Below are positions 27,661 through 35,840 of a DNA stretch of 64,000 bases, one piece after another (within the stretch, counting starts at the first letter, position 1; each line of letters starts with the position of its first letter). The notes under the pieces were generated by a model. That model made no database searches. It was given only the letters and a program-made list of their open reading frames with translations, and was not told the origin of the DNA. The stretch is taken from positions 3,970,501-4,034,500 of the forward strand of contig NZ_CP019724.1 of NCBI RefSeq assembly GCF_002005225.1, given 5' to 3'. The position numbers and the translations under genes were made by a program. Origin of the DNA: Streptomyces pactum (GTDB taxonomy: Bacteria; Actinomycetota; Actinomycetes; Streptomycetales; Streptomycetaceae).

Positions 27661-28598
27661 ACGGCCTCCTTGGTGCGGTCGGTGAGGTGCAGGAACACCT
27701 CGTCCAGGGTCGGGCGGCGCACGGCCACGTCCTCGGCCTCCAGACCGGCCTCCTCCAAGGCCCGTACGACGCCGGAGAGCGCCGCCATGCGGTCGGTGAC
27801 CGGCGCGCTGAGCAGCCGGCGGTCGGGGTCCACGCGGACGCCGGTGAGGGGGAGCAGGGCCGCGGCGGCGGTCAGTTGTCCGGCGTCGCGCAGGACGACG
27901 TCGACGCGGTCGCCGCCGGTGGCGGCCTTCAGTTCGTCCGCGGTGCCGTCGGCGACGACCCGGCCGGCGTCGACGACCGAGATGCGGTCGGCGAGCTGGT
28001 CGGCCTCCTCCAGGTACTGGGTGGTGAGCAGGACGGTCGTCCCGCCGCCGACCAGGGAGCGGACCGAGTCCCACACCTCGGCGCGGCCGCGCGGGTCGAG
28101 GCCGGTGGTCGGCTCGTCCAGGAAGAGCACCTCCGGCTCGGTGATCAGGGACGCGGCGAGGTCCAGGCGGCGCCGCATGCCGCCGCTGTAGGCGCTGACC
28201 GGTTTGCGGCCGGTGTCGGTGAGGTCGAAGCGCGCCAGGAGTTCGTCGGCACGCGCGCGTGCCCGCCGGGCGCCCAGGTGGTGGAGGCGGCCGAACATCT
28301 CCAGGTTCTGCCGGCCGCCGAGTTCCTCGTCGAGTGCCGCGTGCTGGCCGAGCAGGCCGATGCGCAGCCGTACGGCGTACGCGTCGGTCACTACGTCGTG
28401 CCCGGCCACCTCGATCCGGCCCGCGTCGGGGCGCAGCAGGGTGGACAAGACGCGGACCAGCGTCGTCTTGCCCGCGCCGTTCGGGCCCAGTACGCCGTGC
28501 ACCGTGCCGCGCGTGACCGTGAGGTCGAGTCCGTCCAGCGCGTCCTTGCTGCCGTATTTCTTGCGTGCCCCTTCGACGGTGATCGCCGCGTCGGTCAC
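27657..28598 (-). CDS. ABC transporter ATP-binding protein (DrrA/daunorubicin-resistance type)
   Basis: This 313-residue protein has Walker [10 protein letters not shown], signature [12 protein letters not shown], Walker [13 protein letters not shown] and the H-loop region [14 protein letters not shown]. The C-terminal extension is typical of DrrA-type ATPases ([13 protein letters not shown]). Start GTG 28598 was preferred because AAGGGAG lies 5 nt upstream; ATG 28619 lacks a ribosome site. It is preceded by a padR gene on the same strand with operator-like repeats between, so an inducible PadR-controlled export system is likely. Confidence 0.92.
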   Translation of the reverse strand: MTDAAITVEGARKKYGSKDALDGLDLTVTRGTVHGVLGPNGAGKTTLVRVLSTLLRPDAGRIEVAGHDVVTDAYAVRLRIGLLGQHAALDEELGGRQNLEMFGRLHHLGARRARARADELLARFDLTDTGRKPVSAYSGGMRRRLDLAASLITEPEVLFLDEPTTGLDPRGRAEVWDSVRSLVGGGTTVLLTTQYLEEADQLADRISVVDAGRVVADGTADELKAATGGDRVDVVLRDAGQLTAAAALLPLTGVRVDPDRRLLSAPVTDRMAALSGVVRALEEAGLEAEDVAVRRPTLDEVFLHLTDRTKEAV

Positions 28599-28629
28599 TA
28601 CCACTCCCTTATCAGTCATCAATCATTGA

Positions 28630-28687
28630 TCAAACTTGACTACTGACCTGAGAGCGTATGCCCGTCCACCGGATTAGTCAAACTTGA
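28630..28687. promoter_or_regulatory. Two TCAAACTTGA repeats upstream of the ABC genes (putative PadR operator)
   Basis: The 10-mer TCAAACTTGA, itself close to a palindrome, occurs at 28630-28639 and 28678-28687. The second copy abuts the padR stop codon. A further overlapping TTGATCAA palindrome lies at about 28627-28634. This 89-bp gap separates padR from the ATPase gene and is A+T-rich for this genome, fitting a regulated promoter. Confidence 0.55.
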
Positions 28688-29329
28688 TTAGCCGAGGTCT
28701 CCAGAGTGCCGCTCTCCCGTCGCGAACGGGTTCTCCTCGCCCTCGCCCAGGACGCCGACGAACGGCTCGCCCTCCCCGGCGAACGTGTACGCGCCGCCCC
28801 GGATGCGTTCGATGAGCGCGCGGGTCCACTCGGCACCGGTGTCGGCGGAGTGCACCCAGAGGTTCATGATCTCGCCGATGTGACCGAGCTGCCCGGGGCC
28901 GTCCTCGGGCGTGTAGTACTCGGTGACGGACCTGCGCCACTCCTGGATGGCCCGGATCCGCTCCTCCAGCAGGGCGAGCACCTCGCCGCGTTCGAGATCG
29001 ACCATCAGCCCGAGCCCCGCGGAGAGCACGTCCGGTTTCTGGTCGTAGGCGGTGAGGGACTCCCGGAGCAGGGTGAAGTACTCTGCCACGCCCTTCTCGG
29101 TGATCTCGTACTCGGTGCGCGGTGGGCCGCCGACGGTCGAGGGGGCGATCTCGTGCGCGTGCAGCAGGCCCTGCTTGGCCATCTGCTTCAGCGCGTGGTA
29201 GATCGAGCCGGGCTTGGCGTTGGACCACTCGTGCGCGCCCCAGTACTCCAGGTCGTTGCGCACCTGGTAGCCATGGGCCCGCCCGTGCTGGCGGACCGCG
29301 CCGAGCACCAGGAGTCGGATCACTGACAT
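28688..29329 (-). CDS. PadR family transcriptional regulator
   Basis: This 213-residue protein has the PadR winged helix at the N-terminus (LLVLGAVRQHGRAHGYQVRNDLEYWGAHEWSNAKPGSIYHALKQMAKQGLL...RTEYEITEKG) and a helical dimerisation domain (PadR C-terminal type). PadR proteins usually repress neighbouring drug-efflux genes. Here it lies directly upstream of a DrrAB-like pair on the same strand. The ATG at 29329 has only a weak ribosome site and may be on a very short leader. Confidence 0.9.
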   Translation of the reverse strand: MSVIRLLVLGAVRQHGRAHGYQVRNDLEYWGAHEWSNAKPGSIYHALKQMAKQGLLHAHEIAPSTVGGPPRTEYEITEKGVAEYFTLLRESLTAYDQKPDVLSAGLGLMVDLERGEVLALLEERIRAIQEWRRSVTEYYTPEDGPGQLGHIGEIMNLWVHSADTGAEWTRALIERIRGGAYTFAGEGEPFVGVLGEGEENPFATGERHSGDLG

Positions 29330-29354
29330 GGGGTCCAGGTTAGGCCGGGCCCGG

Positions 29355-29903
29355 TCACTCCCCGGAGGTGCCCTGCTCCTTCGCCACCAGGTCCCAGGCC
29401 GAGGCGCCGTCCAGCGACTCGCGGATGACGTCGGCGTGGCCGGCGTGCCGGGCCGTCTCGCGGATCAGGGTCAGGCACAGCCAGCGCATCGAGACGCGCT
29501 CGTCCGGCGGGAACCAGGGATCGTTCGGCAGCGGGAACGTGTCGTCGAGGCTGGGCACCGCGCGGATGAACGCCTCCGTCTCGGCGGCGACCTTCTCCCA
29601 GTACGCCAACTGCGAGGCGACCGTCTCGTCGCCGACCAGGACGAAGCACTCGTGCCAGTTCGACTCGTCGCGGGCGACGGCCGGCGCCTCCTGCCTGGCG
29701 CGGGCGATCCACCCCTGCTCGGTCTCGGCGACGTGCTTGATGAGCCCGGCCAGGGACAGCTCGCTCGCGCTCGGCCGGGACGACGCCTGCCCGTCCGTCA
29801 GGCCCAGGACCGAGCGGCGGATGCCGCCGCGCTGCTCCGCCAGGAAGGACAGCAGCGCGCCGCGCTCGTCGCCCTGCGCCTCGGGTCGCACATGAGTGAC
29901 CAT
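29355..29903 (-). CDS. DinB/DUF664-like protein
   Basis: This 182-residue helical protein has LSLAGLIKHVAETEQGWIARA (metal-binding His), WLCLTLIRETARHAGHADVIRESLDG (second His cluster) and an overall DinB-like four-helix fold typical of the large actinobacterial DUF664 family. Some relatives are thiol-dependent metalloenzymes (mycothiol or bacillithiol transferases). The two conserved His segments are consistent with a metal site. ATG 29903 follows AAGG. It ends just upstream of padR, 25 bp away, and may be co-transcribed. Confidence 0.8.
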   Translation of the reverse strand: MVTHVRPEAQGDERGALLSFLAEQRGGIRRSVLGLTDGQASSRPSASELSLAGLIKHVAETEQGWIARARQEAPAVARDESNWHECFVLVGDETVASQLAYWEKVAAETEAFIRAVPSLDDTFPLPNDPWFPPDERVSMRWLCLTLIRETARHAGHADVIRESLDGASAWDLVAKEQGTSGE

Positions 29904-29963
29904 GACCGGCCGCCTTTCGTCGGGGCCGGGGGCCTCTCCCCCGACACCGGCAAAGCTACGAGC

Positions 29964-29990
29964 CCTTGCGGTCAGCTTCTGTCCGCAAGG
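29964..29990. other. Inverted repeat downstream of the aldehyde dehydrogenase
   Basis: CCTTGCGG (29964-29971) pairs with CCGCAAGG (29983-29990) around an 11-nt loop, between the aldehyde dehydrogenase stop and the DinB-like start. It could terminate the former or act as an operator for the latter. Imperfect purine-rich repeats (about 21 bp, GAAGGAGGGCCCGCCCGG type) lie beside it at 30000-30050. Confidence 0.45.
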
Positions 29991-30052
29991 ACCCGCCGGG
30001 GAGAAAGGAGGGCCGCCCGGCAGAAGGAGGGCCCGCCCGGGAGAAAGAGGGC

Positions 30053-31513
30053 TCAGAACGGGAAGCCGCTCCGGCCGTGCTGCACCGAGATCCACTTCTG
30101 GGTGGTGAAGGCGTCCAGCATGGTGTCGCCGTTGAGGCGGCCGATGCCGGAGTGCTTCTCGCCGCCGAAGGGCACGATCGGCTCGTCGTGCACGGTTCCG
30201 TCGTTCACGTGGAACATGCCGGTGTCGATCCGCTTGGCGAAGTTGACGCCGCGCTCGATGTCCCCGGTGTGCACGGCGCCGCTCAGCCCGTACGGGGTGT
30301 CGTTGACGAGGCGTACGGCCTCCTCCTCACCGTCGAACGGCACGAGGAAGGCGACCGGGCCGAAGACCTCCTGCTGGAGCAGCGCGGAGTCGGCGGGGAC
30401 GTCGGTCAGGACGGAGGGCTCGACGAGGTTGTCCGTGGTGGTGCCGCGCACCAGGACGGTGGCGCCCTCGGCGACGGCCTGCTCGACGACGCCCGCAATG
30501 GCGTCCGCCTGCGAGGAGTTGATCACCGGGCCGATGACGGTCGCCGGGTCGCGCGGGTCGCCGGCCTTGAGGGTCTTGACCTTGGCGACGAACTTCTCGG
30601 TGAACTCGTCGGCCACCGAGCGGTCGACCAGGACGCGGTTGGCGGCCATGCAGACCTGGCCCTGGTGCACGAACCGGCTGAAGACGGCGGCGTCGACGGC
30701 GTAGTCGACGTCGGCGTCGTCGAGGACCACCAGGGCGCTGTTGCCGCCGAGTTCGAGGACCGAGCGCTTGAAGTTCGCGGCGCAGACGGTGGCCACGTGG
30801 CGGCCGACCTTGTCCGAGCCGGTGAAGGAGATCACCTTGGGGACCGGGTGCTCCAGGAAGGCGTCGCCTATCTCCGCGACGTCGGTGACCACCACGTTCA
30901 GCAGGCCGCCGGGCAGACCGGCGTCCTCGAAGAGCTTCGCGATCAGGGTGCCGCCGACGATCGGCGTGTCCTGGTGCGGCTTGAGGACGACGCCGTTGCC
31001 GAGGGCGAGGGCCGGGGCGACCGACTTCAGGGAGAGGAGGAAGGGGAAGTTGAAGGGGCTGATGACGCCCACGACACCGACCGGCACCCGGTAGACGCGG
31101 TTCTCCTTGCCGTCGACCGGCGAGGGGATGATCCGGCCCTCGGGGCGCAGCGACAGGTGGACCGCCTCGCGCAGGAACTCCTTGGCGAGGTGCAGCTCGA
31201 AGGCGGCCTTCAGGCGGGTGCCGCCCAGCTCGGCGATGATCGCCTCGCTGATCTCCGCCTCGCGGTCCTCCACGAGGCGCAGCACCTTCTCGAACACCGC
31301 GCGGCGCGCGTAGGGGTTCGTCGCCGCCCACTGCTTCTGCGCGCGCTCGGCCGCCCGGTAGGCCGCGTCGACCTCGTCGACCGTGGCTATCGTGACCGAG
31401 GCCAGCTTCTCGTCGTCGTACGGGTTGAAGTCGATGATGTCCCAGGAACCGGTGCCCGGGCGCCACTCGCCGTCGATGTACTGCTGGGCGAGGTCGGTGA
31501 AGTACGACGACAT
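30053..31513 (-). CDS. NAD(P)-dependent aldehyde dehydrogenase
   Basis: This 486-residue protein has the full ALDH fold: VGVVGVISPFNFPF, KPHQDTP, FTGSDKVGRH, the catalytic Glu in LELGGNSALVVLDDAD, the catalytic Cys in HQGQVCMAANRVLV, and EVFGPVAFLVPF. It most resembles benzaldehyde/aryl-aldehyde dehydrogenases of the VDH type, but the substrate cannot be fixed. Start ATG 31513 has GAGGGA 5 nt upstream. It appears monocistronic. Confidence 0.9.
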   Translation of the reverse strand: MSSYFTDLAQQYIDGEWRPGTGSWDIIDFNPYDDEKLASVTIATVDEVDAAYRAAERAQKQWAATNPYARRAVFEKVLRLVEDREAEISEAIIAELGGTRLKAAFELHLAKEFLREAVHLSLRPEGRIIPSPVDGKENRVYRVPVGVVGVISPFNFPFLLSLKSVAPALALGNGVVLKPHQDTPIVGGTLIAKLFEDAGLPGGLLNVVVTDVAEIGDAFLEHPVPKVISFTGSDKVGRHVATVCAANFKRSVLELGGNSALVVLDDADVDYAVDAAVFSRFVHQGQVCMAANRVLVDRSVADEFTEKFVAKVKTLKAGDPRDPATVIGPVINSSQADAIAGVVEQAVAEGATVLVRGTTTDNLVEPSVLTDVPADSALLQQEVFGPVAFLVPFDGEEEAVRLVNDTPYGLSGAVHTGDIERGVNFAKRIDTGMFHVNDGTVHDEPIVPFGGEKHSGIGRLNGDTMLDAFTTQKWISVQHGRSGFPF

Positions 31514-31584
31514 GTGATCCCTCAATCCCCTAGCTGCCGCAGCCGCGAGCGAGCCGCCTGATTGGGCGTCATCGTACTTGCGTT

Positions 31585-32445
31585 TCAAATGAGTTGGAGG
31601 AGTCCCCGCAGAAGGTCCCGGCTCTCGTCCGGACCCGGGCTGTCCTGCTGGAGTTCCTTCAGCGCCGCCTCGTACTGGGTGACGTCCTCGTGCTTGTCGA
31701 GGTACAGCGCGCTGGTGAGCTGCTCCAGGTAGACGACGTCCGACAGGTCGGACTCGGGGAAGCTGAGGATCGTGAACGCGCCACTCTCACCGGAGTGCCC
31801 GCCGAAGCCGAACGGCATGACCTGCAGCCGCACATTGGGGCGTTCGGACATCTCGATCAGGTGCTGGAGCTGCCCGCGCATCACGTCGCGGTCGCCGTAC
31901 GGGCGGCGCAGCGCGGCCTCGTCCAGGACGATGTGGAACTCGGGGGCGTTCTCGGCGACGAGGTGCTTCTGCCGCTCCAGGCGCAGCGCCACCCGCCGCT
32001 CGACGTCCGCCTCGCCGGCGCCCTTCATGCCGCGCCGGACGACCGCGCGGGCGTACTCCTCCGTCTGCAGCAGGCCGTGCACGAACTGCACCTCGTAGAC
32101 CCGGATCTGCGAGGCGGCGCCCTCCAGGCCCACGTAGGTGGGGAACCAGCTCGGCAGCACGTCGGAGTAACTGTGCCACCACCCCGCGACGTTGGCCTCC
32201 TTGGCCAGGGAGAGCAGGGAGGCGCGCTCCTGCTCGTCCGTGATGCCGTACAGCGTCAGCAGGTCCTCGACGTCCCTCGTCTTGAAGCTCACCCGGCCCA
32301 GTTCCATCCGGCTGATCTTCGATTCCGAGGCGCGGATCGAGTAGCCCGCCGCCTCTCGCGTGATCCCCCGCGTCTCACGCAGTCGCCTGAGTTGTGATCC
32401 GAGCAGCATGCGCCGCACCACCGATCCGGGCTCTCCCGCGCTCAC
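31585..32445 (-). CDS. Helix-turn-helix regulator of the Scr1/DUF5753 family
   Basis: This 286-residue protein has an N-terminal XRE helix-turn-helix (LGSQLRRLRETRGITREAAGYSIRASESKISRMELGRVSFKTRDVEDLLTLYGI) and the C-terminal DUF5753 domain (YVGLEGAASQIRVYEVQFVHGLLQTEEYARA...). Streptomyces encode dozens of such proteins, typically next to DUF397 proteins and sometimes RsbW-like ATPases (the whiJ / abaA-orf type sets). The DUF397 and ATPase members occur within the next 1.3 kb. GTG 32445 has GGGGAGG about 10 nt upstream. It probably regulates the neighbours. Confidence 0.9.
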   Translation of the reverse strand: MSAGEPGSVVRRMLLGSQLRRLRETRGITREAAGYSIRASESKISRMELGRVSFKTRDVEDLLTLYGITDEQERASLLSLAKEANVAGWWHSYSDVLPSWFPTYVGLEGAASQIRVYEVQFVHGLLQTEEYARAVVRRGMKGAGEADVERRVALRLERQKHLVAENAPEFHIVLDEAALRRPYGDRDVMRGQLQHLIEMSERPNVRLQVMPFGFGGHSGESGAFTILSFPESDLSDVVYLEQLTSALYLDKHEDVTQYEAALKELQQDSPGPDESRDLLRGLLQLI

Positions 32446-32611
32446 GTTCGCCAGCCTCCCCAACCGTCTTCAGGGGCCGAAGTCTGCCACTAAAACACTC
32501 CGAGCAGTACTCGTCCGGTTACGGAAACGGAATCGGGCCAAAGGAAGCGCTCGGGATCATGCACACAGTGGCCTGGAAGTGGCCGCCATGCGAGATGAAG
32601 AGGGGGCGAAG

Positions 32612-32740
32612 ATGACGGAAAAATTGACCAACAAGCGGTACGGGCAGGTCCATTTCGGTCACGTGCACGTGCATCTGCCCTTGCATCTGCGGTACGCATC
32701 CGAAACCATGGTCCCGCACCACCGCGCCGCATCGCTATGA
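32612..32740 (+). CDS. Possible small His-rich protein (42 residues)
   Basis: ATG 32612 follows AGGGGG at 5 nt and opens a 42-residue frame whose centre reads HVHVHLPLHLRYA. It ends 26 bp before the ATP-binding protein start. The His codons come from the CACGTGCAC element described at 32660, so the reading frame may be incidental. No homologue is recalled. It could also be a leader peptide. Confidence 0.3.
   Translation: MTEKLTNKRYGQVHFGHVHVHLPLHLRYASETMVPHHRAASL
32660..32690 (+). promoter_or_regulatory. 31-bp upstream element, copy 1 (upstream of the ATP-binding protein gene)
   Basis: The block contains the perfect palindrome TGCACGTGCA (32664-32673) followed by TCTGCCCTTGCATCTGC. It matches the reverse complement of 33791-33821 at 27 of 31 positions. 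It lies 76 bp upstream of the ATP-binding protein start, pointing towards it. Being shared by two members of the same regulatory set suggests a common regulator site, perhaps for the adjacent XRE protein. Confidence 0.65.
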
Positions 32741-32765
32741 CCGCGAATTCCCGGGAGTGCCTCGC

Positions 32766-33287
32766 ATGGGGACGAATGGATCGACCATGCTCGAGCCGTT
32801 ACGGCAGGGCCTTCCGCCACTCGACCCCGCGGCCGTGTCCAACGCCGCCTCCTGCGCCCTGCCACCGCGTTACGAAGCGGTGCGCGATGCCCGGAGATTC
32901 ACCCGCAGAACGCTCGACGGCTGGGACACGGGCGACCGCTTCGACGACGTCTGCCTGGTGGTCTCCGAACTCGTCACCAACGCCCTGCGGCACGCGCTGC
33001 CGGCCGACACCCCGCGGCACGGGGAGCGGAACGGCCCGGTCCGGCTGCACCTGATGCGTTGGACCGAGCGACTGGTGTGCGCGGTGCGCGATCCCAGCCA
33101 CGACAGCCCGGTCGCCCGCGAGACGGACGACTTCTCGGCGGAGTCCGGCCGGGGCCTTTTCCTCGTCGACTCGTTCAGCGACAGCTGGGGCTGGCATCCG
33201 CTCGCCGGAACGCTCAACGGCAAGGTGGTCTGGGCCCTGTTCCGGCTCCAGAAGCCCGACGGGACGGCGGAACAGGTCTTCGAGTGA
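32766..33287 (+). CDS. RsbW-like ATP-binding (GHKL/HATPase) protein
   Basis: This 173-residue protein has an N-box VSELVTNALRHA and G-box DFSAESGRGLFLVDSFSDSWG, the anti-sigma-factor kinase-type HATPase pattern. The N-terminus includes RRFTRRTLDGWDTGDRFDDVCLV. Such solitary Streptomyces proteins are thought to phosphorylate anti-anti-sigma factors or modulate regulators of the XRE/DUF397 sets. ATG 32766 has GGGAG 8 nt upstream. It converges with the DUF397 gene. Confidence 0.87.
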   Translation: MGTNGSTMLEPLRQGLPPLDPAAVSNAASCALPPRYEAVRDARRFTRRTLDGWDTGDRFDDVCLVVSELVTNALRHALPADTPRHGERNGPVRLHLMRWTERLVCAVRDPSHDSPVARETDDFSAESGRGLFLVDSFSDSWGWHPLAGTLNGKVVWALFRLQKPDGTAEQVFE

Positions 33288-33347
33288 CGGCGGACCGCGA
33301 CGCCTTCGCGCGTCGCGGCTCTACGCGTGTCAGCCCACTGTCGGCCG

Positions 33348-33443
33348 ATGACCCGCTCGCGAACGCCTCGGGTACCGCTCGGGCACCGCTCGCGAACGCC
33401 TCGTGTTCGGCTCGCGATCAGCTCGCGATCAGCTCGCGATCAG
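33348..33443. repeat. 11-bp tandem repeats at the DUF397 3' end
   Basis: GCTCGCGATCA is repeated three times in a row at about 33411-33443, running into the last codons and stop of the DUF397 gene. Related GCTCGCGAACGCCTCG pieces occur at 33356 and 33390. The repeat occupies the gap between two convergent genes. Confidence 0.75.
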
Positions 33444-33707
33444 GTGGTCGAACTCGCCGTCCTTGACGCCCAGCAGCATGGCCTCGATCTCGGCGCGCGT
33501 GTAGACGAGCGCGGGACCGTCGGGGAAGCGGGAGTTGCGCACCGCCACCGCGCCGTCGGGCAGCCGCGCGAACTCCACGCAGGAGCCCTGCGAGTTGCTG
33601 TGCCGGCTCTTCTGCCAGGCCACGTCGTGCAACTGCGTGGCGGCCATGCCGTTGTACACGCCGGACGCGGCGTCAGCGGCATACACGTCGTACACGTCGT
33701 GGTCCAC
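33429..33707 (-). CDS. DUF397 domain-containing protein
   Basis: This 92-residue protein starts at GTG 33707, with GGGGAG 7 nt upstream. The DUF397 core reads WQKSRHSNSQGSCVEFARLPDGAVAVRNSRFPDGPALVYTRAEIEAMLLGVKDGEFDHL, which is typical. DUF397 proteins usually accompany XRE/DUF5753 regulators, and some are reported as antagonists or toxin-like partners. The N-terminal 30 residues (VDHDVYDVYAADA...) precede the domain. Copy 2 of the shared upstream element lies 84 bp upstream. Confidence 0.92.
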   Translation of the reverse strand: MDHDVYDVYAADAASGVYNGMAATQLHDVAWQKSRHSNSQGSCVEFARLPDGAVAVRNSRFPDGPALVYTRAEIEAMLLGVKDGEFDHLIAS

Positions 33708-33790
33708 AGGTCGCTCCCCGGTGGTGCACTGGCTGATGTGGCCATTGATGCAGTGGTCAACTGATCCGGATCATAACCCTTGTTCACGTG

Positions 33791-33821
33791 CAGATGCATG
33801 AGCAAATGCACGTGCACGCGC
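33791..33821 (-). promoter_or_regulatory. 31-bp upstream element, copy 2 (upstream of the DUF397 gene)
   Basis: This is the inverted counterpart of 32660-32690: the palindrome TGCACGTGCA is at 33808-33817 with GCAGATGCAT beside it. Relative to the DUF397 start it has the same orientation and nearly the same distance (84 bp) as copy 1 has to its gene. Four mismatches separate the copies, so this is a conserved site and not a recent duplication. Confidence 0.65.
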
Positions 33822-33949
33822 GGTGTTCCTGCGGTTACAGCTTTGATGGCGGCATTACCGGAGCCTTGTTCTCTTTGACGCCCGGCTCCTGCGAGTCGTT
33901 CCCGCATGTGCCCCCGTATTCGAAGAACATGCAACAAGATGCAACAAAG

Positions 33950-33981
33950 CCGGGGGCCCGCTCGCAGGAGCGGACCCCCGG
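33950..33981 (-). terminator. Terminator downstream of the rpsR2 gene
   Basis: CCGGGGGCCCGCTC (33950-33963) and GAGCGGACCCCCGG (33968-33981) form a 14-bp stem with one C-A mismatch and a GCAG loop. It lies about 70 bp past the rpsR2 stop, after a tandem repeat. Confidence 0.8.
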
Positions 33982-33984
33982 TGC

Positions 33985-34056
33985 GGCGCGGGTCGGCGCA
34001 GGTCAGCGCGGGCCGGAGCGGGTCGGCGCGGGTCGGCGCGGGTCGGCGCGGGTCAG
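33985..34056. repeat. 10-bp tandem repeat GGTCGGCGCG next to the rpsR2 stop
   Basis: Variants of GGTCGGCGCG / GGTCAGCGCG occur about seven times in tandem between the terminator and the rpsR2 stop codon; the last copy overlaps it. Confidence 0.8.
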
Positions 34057-34286
34057 CGCTGGCCGTACGGCAGCAGCGCCATTTCCCGCGCGTTCTTGAT
34101 CGCCCGGGCCAACTGCCGCTGCTGCTGGGACGTCACCCGGGTGACACGACGGCTGCGGATCTTGCCTCGGTCGGAGATGAACTTCCGCAACAGGTCGGTG
34201 TCCTTGTAGTCGACGTACGTCACTCCGGCCTGGTCCAGCGGATTGGGCCGCTTCCCGACGGGCTTGCGGTCGCTCTTGCGGGGCAT
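34053..34286 (-). CDS. rpsR2: 30S ribosomal protein S18, alternative paralogue
   Basis: This 77-residue S18 has the core [51 protein letters not shown]. No CxxC pairs are present, as in zinc-independent (C-) forms. It is last in the leftward run rpmG2-rpmE2-cobW-rpsR2 behind a Zur-like box, 3 bp after the CobW stop. Under zinc limitation such paralogues replace zinc-binding ribosomal proteins. Confidence 0.95.
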   Translation of the reverse strand: MPRKSDRKPVGKRPNPLDQAGVTYVDYKDTDLLRKFISDRGKIRSRRVTRVTSQQQRQLARAIKNAREMALLPYGQR

Positions 34287-34289
34287 GGG

Positions 34290-35582
34290 TCAGACCTCCA
34301 GGAGGGTGTCGAAGGCGGGCGGCAGCCGCTCCCAGGCGGCCTGTCCCGCGGCGTACTCGGCGTCGGTCAGCAGGCAGGACTCCAGCAGCCGTTCCAGGCC
34401 GTCGCGGTCGAGGCCGGGGGATGTGAAGACCAGGTGCTGGCAGCGGTCACCGTGCTCGGGGTGCCAGTCCATCGCGGCGGCGGCGCGACGCACCGGCGGG
34501 ACCAGCTCCCAGGCGGCGTCGGGCAGCGACGCGAGCCAGGGTCCCGCGCTCTCCACGCACAGGGCCCCGCCCGCGGCGTCCCAGTGCAGCAGCGTGTCCG
34601 CCTTGCCCGCGAGCCAGAACCGGCCCCGGCTGCGGGCGGCGGCGCAGGTCAGATCCTCCAGCGCCGCGTGGAGCCGCTCCGGGTGGAAGGGGCGGCGGCG
34701 GTGCCAGACGAGGGTGGCGACGCCGTGCGCGTCGGCTTCGGCGGGCAGCAGGGCGCAGGCCGGGTGCTGGGCGGCGGCCGCGGCCTCCACGTCGAAACCG
34801 GCGAGCGCGGCCCGCGCCAGCTCGGAAGACGCGGAGGCCGATGAGGCCGAGGCGGATGAGGCCGAGGACGAGGACGAGGAGACGGGTGCGGACGAGCTGA
34901 CGGGCGCGGACGCGGGTGGTGCGCCCGCCGGGCCACCGTGGCCGATCGGGACCCGGCGGGCTGTCGGGTGGAGCTGCGCCAGCAGCTCGCGGTCCTCGTC
35001 GTCGGCCTCCTGGGAGCCGGGGAGCGAGTCGGCGAGGGCGAGGACGGGGGCGTACTCCAGTTGCCGCGCGAAGGTGTCCGCGACGGTGCGCTGGTCGGTG
35101 GCGGCGGCGGCGAGTCCGCCCTCGGCGAGGTCGTCGCCGTTTCCGAGGTACGGCAGCACCAGCGCCGGGTCGACGGCGGTGATCACGCCGGTGACGGTGA
35201 AGCCGCCGGCCGTCACCACCTCCGCCATCGCCTTGGGCTCGACGGAGTCCCACAGCTCGACGATCGCCAGTGGGGTGCCTCCGGCGTCCGCGAGCCGCTC
35301 CAGCTCGGGGACGAGGTCCTCGCGCAGCGCGCAGCAGGCGCAGTCGTTGACCAGGGGCGCCTCGCCGGCGGACAGGATGCCGGTGGCGTCCCGGACGGTG
35401 CGCACGACCGTGCCCGCGGTGGCCGTGGCCAGGTCGTGGTGGAGCACGACGCTGCCGGGCACGTCGGCCAGCAGCCGGGCCACGGCCGCCCTGCGCGCGT
35501 CGGCGTGCAACCCGCCGACGATGACCACCGGGAGGTCCCGGCCGGGGCGGCCCGGGCGGTCCGGGCGGTACGGCCCGCTCAT
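34290..35582 (-). CDS. CobW/COG0523-family protein with degenerate P-loop
   Basis: This 430-residue protein is a COG0523 (CobW/ZNG1-like) protein by overall layout. It has N-terminal [23 protein letters not shown], the metal-binding CxCC as CACC in [33 protein letters not shown], and the CobW_C domain ([17 protein letters not shown]...GRFWLAGK). The usual Walker A GxxGxGKT is absent, the site reading [10 protein letters not shown], so GTP binding may be lost. A Ser/Ala-rich linker (about residues 240-265) precedes the C-domain. It overlaps rpmE2 by ATGA and sits among Zur-type ribosomal genes, indicating a zinc-scarcity role. Confidence 0.87.
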   Translation of the reverse strand: MSGPYRPDRPGRPGRDLPVVIVGGLHADARRAAVARLLADVPGSVVLHHDLATATAGTVVRTVRDATGILSAGEAPLVNDCACCALREDLVPELERLADAGGTPLAIVELWDSVEPKAMAEVVTAGGFTVTGVITAVDPALVLPYLGNGDDLAEGGLAAAATDQRTVADTFARQLEYAPVLALADSLPGSQEADDEDRELLAQLHPTARRVPIGHGGPAGAPPASAPVSSSAPVSSSSSSASSASASSASASSELARAALAGFDVEAAAAAQHPACALLPAEADAHGVATLVWHRRRPFHPERLHAALEDLTCAAARSRGRFWLAGKADTLLHWDAAGGALCVESAGPWLASLPDAAWELVPPVRRAAAAMDWHPEHGDRCQHLVFTSPGLDRDGLERLLESCLLTDAEYAAGQAAWERLPPAFDTLLEV

Positions 35583-35833
35583 GCCCCGTCCCGCTTCCCG
35601 TACCGCCGCTCGAAGCGCTCCACGCGGCCGGCCGTGTCCAGGACGCGGGCGGTGCCGGTGTAGAAGGGGTGGCTGACGTTCGAGATCTCGACGTCGACGA
35701 CCGGGTAGGTGTGGCCGTCCTCCCACTCGATCGTGCGCTCGCTGGTCATGGTCGAGCGGGTGAGGAAGGCGTAGTCCGCGGCGCGGTCGCGGAAGACGAC
35801 CGGGCGGTACTCGGGGTGGATGCCCTTGCGCAT
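35579..35833 (-). CDS. rpmE2: 50S ribosomal protein L31 type B
   Basis: This 84-residue L31 has [59 protein letters not shown]. The zinc-binding CxxC of type A L31 is absent. Type B L31 replaces type A under zinc starvation. It overlaps cobW by ATGA and follows rpmG2 by 7 bp, within one transcript. Confidence 0.96.
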   Translation of the reverse strand: MRKGIHPEYRPVVFRDRAADYAFLTRSTMTSERTIEWEDGHTYPVVDVEISNVSHPFYTGTARVLDTAGRVERFERRYGKRDGA

Positions 35834-35840
35834 GGCGGGG

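Noticed and set aside
33700..33937. A second His-rich coding frame upstream of the DUF397 gene
   Set aside because: It has no ribosome site near a start and runs out of frame through the DUF397 gene. The His pattern is explained by the regulatory palindrome.
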